Assembly: GCA_900770865.1 (NCBI GenBank)
Contig: CAAGLU010000291.1
Coordinates: 1-8,611, forward strand
Origin: an uncultured Atopobiaceae bacterium
Lineage (GTDB): Bacteria; Actinomycetota; Coriobacteriia; Coriobacteriales; Atopobiaceae
DNA: 8,611 bases
Reading direction: 5' to 3'
The position numbers and the translations under genes are program-made. Numbering within the stretch: the stretch's first letter is position 1; each line of letters opens with the position of its first letter. Under the pieces are notes generated by a model, which did no database searches, was not told the DNA's origin, and saw only the letters and a program-made list of their open reading frames with translations. Below, piece after piece: positions 3,856-8,611 of this stretch.

Positions 3856-5865
3856 CTAGAACGCGCCGCCGCCTCCGCCACCGCCAAAGCCACCCCCTCC
3901 GCCAGAGGAGAAGCCGCCTCCCCCGCCGCTGCCGCTTGCGTCGACCGAGTTGGCAATCGCCGCCACCGAAGCATCGTGGATGGCACCGCTGAAGACATCC
4001 GCAGGAGAGCCCACACCCGGCTGGCCGATGTAGTACCAGTAGTAAATCGGCATGAAGTCCGGATCGTCGATGAGCTCCGGCATGGCCACCTTGAGCTGCT
4101 CGATGACCTTGTCCGCAACGCCGAGCGCCACCGCCATCACCAGCAGGCGGTTCCAAAGGATAACGTCACTCGGCACCGCCTCGTCCAGGCGGGTGAACTC
4201 CTGGAGCCAGCGCTTGAGGGCCAGGACCTTGGCCTTTGTCTCGACCCCCTCGACACTAATGTCCTTGAAGAACCTGTCGCTGAGCAGGAACAGCGAGATA
4301 CCACCGCTTGCGCCGCAGACCGCGGTGACGCCAAATACGAGAAGGATGTCGGCCTCGAACATGATGCCAACAACGAACAGCTCTAGGAATGCCGCAAGGA
4401 TGGAGAACGCGCTAAGCCCAACGGCAAGCCCGTGGCCCGTCCCCTTGAGAGAGCCGTTGCCCGCGAAGCGCTTGAGGTACTCAACCCTGATCGAGGACTG
4501 CCAGGACTCGTAGGCGTCCGAGTACTCCTCTGGCGAGGACTTTGCGTACTTCTTGATGGCCGAGAAGTACAAGGCGGGCTCGCTTCCGGTGTATGAGGGG
4601 TCGTTAGGCGCCTGTATCCTACGCGCAACGCGGTGGAAGAGGAATTCCACGGCAGCCTCGTCCGCGCGCTTGGCAGACTTGCACTCCGCGGGCGCGCCAA
4701 AGGTCCCCTGGGGAATTGGTCCCACAATCGATGCCCGGTAGTCATCGAACTGCTTGGAGCCGAGCATCTTCTTCTTGCTCACCTTGACCTTGTCAAGCTG
4801 CACTGCGTGCTCGTCGGTAAGGCGCATGAGCGAGGCGGTGAGACCGTCGGGGCTAGGGTCCTCGCCGGTGGCGAGCATGGCGAGAACAACTGGGTGGTCG
4901 CCCGTGGGCACGTCACGGAAGTATTTGTCGTCAAACTGCGCAGTGTGCGAGGTCTCGTAGCGACGCTTTGCGATGGCGGTTGCAACGATGGTCGCCACGG
5001 CAACGGCAAGGCAGAGCCCTGTGACCCCATACACGGCCGCGCGTGCCGCGGCGCGGCGCGCGTTTGCGTCATCGGCGTTCTTCTGCTCCTCCGCAAGGAT
5101 GGAGCTGAGCACCGTACCCGAGGTCTCTGGGCAATCGGAGATCCAGCTTGCCGGGAAAGTGATGCGCGCCTCGGCATACTCGCTGGTGCCGACGCCCGGT
5201 ACGGTATAGACCACGTCGTTCCCGTCGAATGCAAGGCTCGCGTCCAGGGGGCCGTGTCCCCAGGCCCGCACGTTGTCACCACCCGCTACGGACTCTCCGC
5301 TCGGAACGGGCAAGTGGATGGTGCAGGTGACGTTTTGCGACTCGACATCCCAGCCGTCAGAGACAAACTTCCAGTACAGCTCACCCGTGTCCGACCAACG
5401 CGTCGCTATGCCATCGGCAAAATAGGACACGTAGAACTGCACCGTTGTGTCACTTTGGGCAGAGTAGAGCTTGATCTGCAGGTAGGAGCCCTCGTCCGTG
5501 ATGGAGTAGGTCTCGTTGGCGCCAGAGCTGGACTGCGTGAAGGAACGGGCGTTGCCGTTCTCGACAATGCCAGCATCCAGCACCTGGACGCTTACCGTGC
5601 GCCCGTTGGAGCTGTTCTCCCCCTTGGGAATCTCCCAGTAGACGCCATGGAAGTCCCCGCTGAAGTCGAAGGTTCGCACTTCGGTCACGGTAAGACCACC
5701 CGACGTGTCCAGTGTCGCGTCGATGTCCGTCTGATCCATGCTGTAGTCATCCGCATGTGCGGGAGTGACGCCAAGCACAAGAGCAAAGAGCATGACCAGG
5801 AGCGGAAGCACGAGAAGCGCAGGCCTACGGCGCCTAAGGACGCCGGCGGGGTGCCGGTTACTCAT
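3856..5865 (-). CDS. DUF2207 family membrane protein
   Basis: An envelope protein of unknown biochemical function, 669 aa. The start at 5865 opens a clear signal peptide: basic RRRR (11-14), hydrophobic 16-32, likely cleavage after AHA (residue 37). Residues 38-270 form the extracellular DUF2207 beta-rich domain (RTFDFSGDFHGVYWEIPKG). One membrane helix lies at about 276-299. A cytoplasmic region follows to about 477, two membrane helices at about 478-502 and 505-529, and a soluble segment with the family-typical KRWLQEFTRLDE (551-562) and LLVMAVALGVADKV (574-587). The extreme C-terminus (646-669) is almost all glycine with F and S, a hallmark of DUF2207 proteins. An upstream in-frame ATG (5991) is rejected because it puts 42 non-signal residues before the signal peptide and overlaps the FHA gene. 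GGGGGA precedes the chosen ATG by five bases. It lies 73 bases after the FHA gene, with its own likely promoter. Confidence 0.9.
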   Translation of the reverse strand: MSNRHPAGVLRRRRPALLVLPLLVMLFALVLGVTPAHADDYSMDQTDIDATLDTSGGLTVTEVRTFDFSGDFHGVYWEIPKGENSSNGRTVSVQVLDAGIVENGNARSFTQSSSGANETYSITDEGSYLQIKLYSAQSDTTVQFYVSYFADGIATRWSDTGELYWKFVSDGWDVESQNVTCTIHLPVPSGESVAGGDNVRAWGHGPLDASLAFDGNDVVYTVPGVGTSEYAEARITFPASWISDCPETSGTVLSSILAEEQKNADDANARRAAARAAVYGVTGLCLAVAVATIVATAIAKRRYETSHTAQFDDKYFRDVPTGDHPVVLAMLATGEDPSPDGLTASLMRLTDEHAVQLDKVKVSKKKMLGSKQFDDYRASIVGPIPQGTFGAPAECKSAKRADEAAVEFLFHRVARRIQAPNDPSYTGSEPALYFSAIKKYAKSSPEEYSDAYESWQSSIRVEYLKRFAGNGSLKGTGHGLAVGLSAFSILAAFLELFVVGIMFEADILLVFGVTAVCGASGGISLFLLSDRFFKDISVEGVETKAKVLALKRWLQEFTRLDEAVPSDVILWNRLLVMAVALGVADKVIEQLKVAMPELIDDPDFMPIYYWYYIGQPGVGSPADVFSGAIHDASVAAIANSVDASGSGGGGGFSSGGGGGFGGGGGGGAF

Positions 5866-5914
5866 AGAATCCCCCAATGAACGGTTGTGGAAGACCTTGT
5901 GGCATCGCAGTCCC

Positions 5915-5923
5915 AGAATACCA
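5915..5923 (-). promoter_or_regulatory. Extended -10 promoter of the DUF2207 gene
   Basis: The minus strand reads TGGTATTCT, an extended -10 (TG-N-TATTCT). The start would be near 5908, leaving a leader of about 43 bases. There is no good -35. No terminator is visible between the FHA gene and this promoter, so readthrough from the pilus-type operon is also possible. Confidence 0.4.
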
Positions 5924-5938
5924 GAGCAAGACTCATGC

Positions 5939-6565
5939 CTAGGCGCGCACCGGCGTGGCGAAGGCTCCGCAGATGGAGACCGTCCAGCCAAGGGGAACGA
6001 GAACCTCTCCCCTCACCTCCCTCCCGGAGAACATCGCGGGGTTGGTGGCCCCCAAATCTATAACGCGCATGCCCTCCTCTCCATCCTGCGCGGGAAGTAT
6101 CCGAACGTGCGAGCGGGACACGGCACGCGAGCGGAGCACAACGTCGCACGTCTGATCACGACCTATGACCAGGCCCTCATTGGGTATGGGAAGCCTTACC
6201 TCCATGGAGGGCGTACGCACCCAGCAGAGCACCTCACGGGAGGACGGCTGGGTTTCTGGGCTTGATGAGGCCATGGCGACTGCCTCATTGCCAACGCCCG
6301 AGAGGTCAAGCGTGTCGTCCTCCCAGCCGGACTCGGCAGGGGGCAGCCCCGCATCCCAGAGGAACGGCTCGTCTTCCACAAGCCCTGGCAGCGCGGGCTC
6401 TTCGGCAACAGAAACCGACTCCTCCGTCTTGGGCGCAGCTGGGCCAGCCGGTGCCGGAACGTCCCTCGCGGACGGAAACTCGTAGAGGCAGCCGTAGCAG
6501 ACGCGCATGTCGGCAAAGAGCTCCTCCCCGCAGCGCGGGCACACCTTAGTCGCGTACTCTTTCAT
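5939..6565 (-). CDS. Zinc-ribbon and FHA-domain protein
   Basis: A predicted phosphothreonine-binding cytoplasmic protein, 208 aa. Residues 9-26 form a zinc ribbon (C9-x2-C12-x10-C23-x2-C26). Residues 31-110 are an acidic, Pro/Ala/Ser-rich linker, likely disordered. Residues 112-205 are an FHA domain with GR (135-136), SRSH (150-153) and N175; the usual S-x-N-G turn is changed to ATNP (173-176). FHA domains bind phosphothreonine peptides, so it may read a Ser/Thr kinase signal. The start at 6565 is chosen because its ATG overlaps the TGA of the upstream DUF192 gene (ATGA) with GGAGGT nine bases before it, and it opens directly into the zinc ribbon. It is the last gene of the operon tail. Its partner is unknown. 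Confidence 0.85.
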   Translation of the reverse strand: MKEYATKVCPRCGEELFADMRVCYGCLYEFPSARDVPAPAGPAAPKTEESVSVAEEPALPGLVEDEPFLWDAGLPPAESGWEDDTLDLSGVGNEAVAMASSSPETQPSSREVLCWVRTPSMEVRLPIPNEGLVIGRDQTCDVVLRSRAVSRSHVRILPAQDGEEGMRVIDLGATNPAMFSGREVRGEVLVPLGWTVSICGAFATPVRA

Positions 6566-6984
6566 GACCCAGCCACCTCCCCCACCGGCTCGGGGAGCGC
6601 AGCGCATGGTTGCGCCGATCGCTCCGGCTCAAACAAAAGCGAGGTCACGCGCAGTGTCTCTCCCACAATTGGCCACGGGCAGGGACTTGCCGGGCGCTCG
6701 AAGGCACAGAACGCCGCGGCGTGGGAGAAGACGCGACATGGCGGCAGAGCCCGCTCGGAGGCAAGCACCTCTCCACGGCTACCTACAAGGGCCACGTCAA
6801 TGGGATAGGCCATCCCGTACGTGTGGATAGAACCGCACCTCATGAGCACCACGGGCTGGGCGGATGGCCCGGTGCCGAGAAGCCCCACAAGCCGCTCGAA
6901 CCAGGACGAAAGAACCCTGAACCCCAGCATGGGAGAGTCCTTCTCGACTGCCGGGCTCTCTATTTGGACGAACATCCACCTCAT
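6562..6984 (-). CDS. DUF192 family protein
   Basis: 140 aa, covering the whole DUF192 (COG1430) fold. The signature is VLMRCGSIHTYGMAYPIDVALVG (47-69), matching the family core with C-x-SIHT-x-GM-x-YPIDVAF. Before it comes the typical RLVGLLG (31-37), after it GEVL (71-74) and a cysteine-containing segment (C83, C93, C102). There is no signal peptide, although many DUF192 proteins are exported. The biochemical role is unknown. DUF192 genes are often found beside Tad pilus genes in actinobacteria, and that fits here. The start at 6984 overlaps the preceding stop as TGATG; an ATG at 6975 (AGGT just upstream) is an alternative giving a protein three residues shorter. The stop overlaps the FHA start by four bases. 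Confidence 0.8.
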   Translation of the reverse strand: MRWMFVQIESPAVEKDSPMLGFRVLSSWFERLVGLLGTGPSAQPVVLMRCGSIHTYGMAYPIDVALVGSRGEVLASERALPPCRVFSHAAAFCAFERPASPCPWPIVGETLRVTSLLFEPERSAQPCAALPEPVGEVAGS

Positions 6985-7490
6985 CAGACCACCACCCCCG
7001 GACGATACCTATCGATGACAAGCGTCCGCTCGTGCCGCAGCTCAAGCGGCGCGGAATACGTGATGCCCGGAAGCCGGAGCTCCCTAGGCCACGGCCTAAA
7101 CACCAACGTGCAGGTGTAGCGCGTGAGGAGGGGCGCCACAGAGAGCAGACCCACACCCTCCCCAGCCGAGACGCGCTCTGCCCTCACCTCGACATCGCAG
7201 GAGCCCTCACGGCCAAGCGCCGCGCGAAGCGCTTCCTCGACCGCAGCAACGGATGCCGTCACGTTCTGCTCGCCTGCGGGAGAGACACCCTCGGCAATGA
7301 CCTCGTCCAAGCTCAGACGGTCAAAGGCCGCGCAGGCGTCGACAAACTCCATGAGGTTCGCCAGGATCAGGGCAACCACGATGACCACGGGCACCAACAC
7401 GGCAAGTTCCACGGTCATCTGCCCGGATTGCATCCCCTCGCGCCTGTGGCACCGCCGGCGCCAAGCCGCCACCACCTCAAAGCCGCTCAT
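6984..7490 (-). CDS. TadE-like pseudopilin
   Basis: A minor pilin-like protein of Tad/Flp pilus systems, anchored in the membrane with its C-terminal part outside, 168 aa. After a basic N-terminus (RRRCHRRE, 11-18) comes the TadE signature GQMTVELAVLVP (23-34), including the conserved Glu (E28), then a hydrophobic helix to about residue 49. The rest is a soluble domain with C98 and C127, which could form a disulfide. The start at 7490 has GGAGG four bases upstream and overlaps the previous stop as ATGA. ATGs at 7433 and 7418 would lose the basic leader. It probably works with a prepilin peptidase and Tad core proteins encoded beyond the right edge. Confidence 0.75.
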   Translation of the reverse strand: MSGFEVVAAWRRRCHRREGMQSGQMTVELAVLVPVVIVVALILANLMEFVDACAAFDRLSLDEVIAEGVSPAGEQNVTASVAAVEEALRAALGREGSCDVEVRAERVSAGEGVGLLSVAPLLTRYTCTLVFRPWPRELRLPGITYSAPLELRHERTLVIDRYRPGVVV

Positions 7491-8611
7491 GATGCCTCCA
7501 AGAGGTCATCGAGCCTGATGGTGAGAGGGATTGAGATGTCCGTCCCTGGAATGGTGAGCTCCGCCACAGTGATCTCTCCGTAGCCAAGGGAGTCTGCCGC
7601 CCAGACGCCCAAGGTCTTTGCCAAGTCGAACGAGCTTGCCCCAGGAGGCAGCGCCTCAATCATCTGCCGCGCCTTGCCAGCCGCGTCATAGCCGGATTGG
7701 TCGAGCACACGAGTCCACCCCACCAGCGCGGGCTTCATGAGCCTCATGTCCACGGGTTCGAAGCCACAGGCGGCGACCGTCTCCTTGATCTTGCCACGCA
7801 GCCACGAGCCCACCGTCCCGCCAAACACGTTGTCGAGCCTGTCGAGAAAGTCCCCCACCGAGGCAGAGACCGAATCGTACCTTGAGCCATACCCCACGAG
7901 CAGGCGCCCCCAGAGCTCGCAGACGCCGTCGAAGGCGCCTCCCAGCACCGAGCCCGTTCCCTGAGACGTGACTCCGTCAAAGAAGCTGGCAAGCACGTTG
8001 TTCTCGGCTGTCGACTCGTCTGGCACCAGCGCCGCCGCCGAGACCGCAGACCCCGCGGGGAGCTCCCCCGAGGAGAGAAACGAGGCGGTGAGCTCGGTGG
8101 GAACGGTCGTCGCCTCAGTCCTGGAGACCACGGCAACGCAGCCCCAGGCTCCTGGCGGGCAGATGCGCGGCCGCACGACCGAGAGCTGGTCCACGGCGCG
8201 CTCGAAAGAGCCGCGCGCGTCCTCCGCCTTGTCGCGCAGGTCCTTCTCGGCATCTGACTGCTTGTTGCGCGCGGCCTCATACTCCTTAGATGCCGCCACG
8301 ACCTCGCGCCAGTAGTGCTCGAAGCCGTTGTCCGTCGAGGTCGACGCAGCGGCAACCGCACCCATGACAGCAAGGTCCATGCCGCATGTCTCGCACCTCT
8401 TTACCGCCCCAGCATCGAGGTCCTGGAGGGACGCGCATCCCGCCGAGGAGCCAGTTGCGCCCGGACACGCAGGTGACGAGTGGAGCACCGTCCCCGCCTC
8501 CTCCCCGGTACAGGGCCAGAGGTCATCGGTGTAGAGACTCGATGCCTTTGTCTCTTCGACGTTATGCGGAAGGTCTGGCAGGTCGATCTGGACCGTACCG
8601 TCCTCATGCTC
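7487..8611 (-). CDS. Large cysteine-containing hypothetical protein of the Tad-type operon, start beyond window
   Basis: Not recognised. 374 residues are visible and the frame is open to the right edge with normal codon use, so a GTG at 8488 is probably internal. Counting from the edge, cysteines cluster at 34, 49, 59, 73, 76, 151 and 158, including a CETC pair, which hints at disulfides outside the cell or metal binding. Residues 97-144 are charged and helical, probably coiled coil. The C-terminal half (about 200-374) is mixed, with hydrophobic stretches but no clear membrane helix. The final segment is beta-like (EITVAELTIPGTDISIPLTI). Its stop overlaps the TadE-like start by four bases, so it is translated with the pilus-like gene. 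It may be a secreted or surface pilus component. No catalytic motif is seen. Confidence 0.75.
   Translation of the reverse strand, partial: EHEDGTVQIDLPDLPHNVEETKASSLYTDDLWPCTGEEAGTVLHSSPACPGATGSSAGCASLQDLDAGAVKRCETCGMDLAVMGAVAAASTSTDNGFEHYWREVVAASKEYEAARNKQSDAEKDLRDKAEDARGSFERAVDQLSVVRPRICPPGAWGCVAVVSRTEATTVPTELTASFLSSGELPAGSAVSAAALVPDESTAENNVLASFFDGVTSQGTGSVLGGAFDGVCELWGRLLVGYGSRYDSVSASVGDFLDRLDNVFGGTVGSWLRGKIKETVAACGFEPVDMRLMKPALVGWTRVLDQSGYDAAGKARQMIEALPPGASSFDLAKTLGVWAADSLGYGEITVAELTIPGTDISIPLTIRLDDLLEAS

Noticed and set aside
3587..4156. N-terminal extension of the flavodiiron protein to 4156
   Set aside because: The extra 190 residues are Arg/Gly/Ala-rich with no fold, and they overlap the 3' end of the DUF2207 gene. 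The start at 3586 has a ribosome site and gives the family length.
4633..5880. 415-aa open frame on the plus strand
   Set aside because: It is antisense to the well-supported DUF2207 gene. Its composition (His, Arg, Gly, Val) is typical of a GC-rich shadow frame and no domain is seen.
5866..5991. Upstream start of the DUF2207 protein
   Set aside because: It would place 42 unrelated residues before a clear signal peptide and overlap the FHA gene.
6566..6607. Upstream start of the FHA protein
   Set aside because: It adds a Gly-rich leader. The ATG at 6565 overlaps the previous stop and has a ribosome site.
8486..8488. GTG at 8488 as the start of the right-edge gene
   Set aside because: The frame stays open with gene-like codons to the edge. 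A GGGGAGGAGG run lies nearby (about 8494-8503), so it cannot be fully excluded, but a continuing gene is more likely.

Overview
The window is GC-rich bacterial DNA with dense, often overlapping genes. It most resembles an anaerobic or oxygen-sensitive actinobacterium, probably of class Coriobacteriia (Olsenella/Atopobium-like). I infer this from the combination of a stand-alone flavodiiron protein, a DUF2207 membrane protein with a glycine-rich tail and a Tad-type pilus operon, together with base composition. It is not proven by a marker gene.

Left part (1-1176): the right end of an integrated genetic element. A tyrosine integrase (minus strand, C-terminus outside the window) has its own promoter and three short direct repeats in its leader. 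It lies next to a 45-base fragment identical in layout to the 3' half of a tRNA-Phe(GAA) gene, from the anticodon loop to CCA. The 5' half is missing here, so this is an attachment-site junction. The intact tRNA should lie at the other end of the element, beyond the left edge.

Middle non-coding part (1177-1769): native DNA that once followed tRNA-Phe. It holds a hairpin terminator, a perfect 38-bp palindrome built from GCAATCC units, and two tandem hairpin-plus-terminator units that look like small RNAs or leaders. It ends with an operator-like inverted repeat and promoter in front of a 176-aa protein of unknown function (1770-2300, plus).

Right part (2381-8611, all minus strand): a flavodiiron protein (fprA-like, O2/NO reduction) with a long leader containing a strong hairpin and a LacI-type palindrome; then a DUF2207 membrane protein with its own likely promoter; then the tail of a Tad/Flp pilus-type operon. 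In transcription order the operon tail is a large cysteine-containing protein (its start lies beyond the right edge), a TadE-like pseudopilin, a DUF192 protein, and a zinc-ribbon/FHA protein. Its genes overlap by 1-4 bases, which implies translational coupling and a shared role at the cell envelope. Core Tad genes (ATPase, platform proteins) would be expected beyond the right edge.
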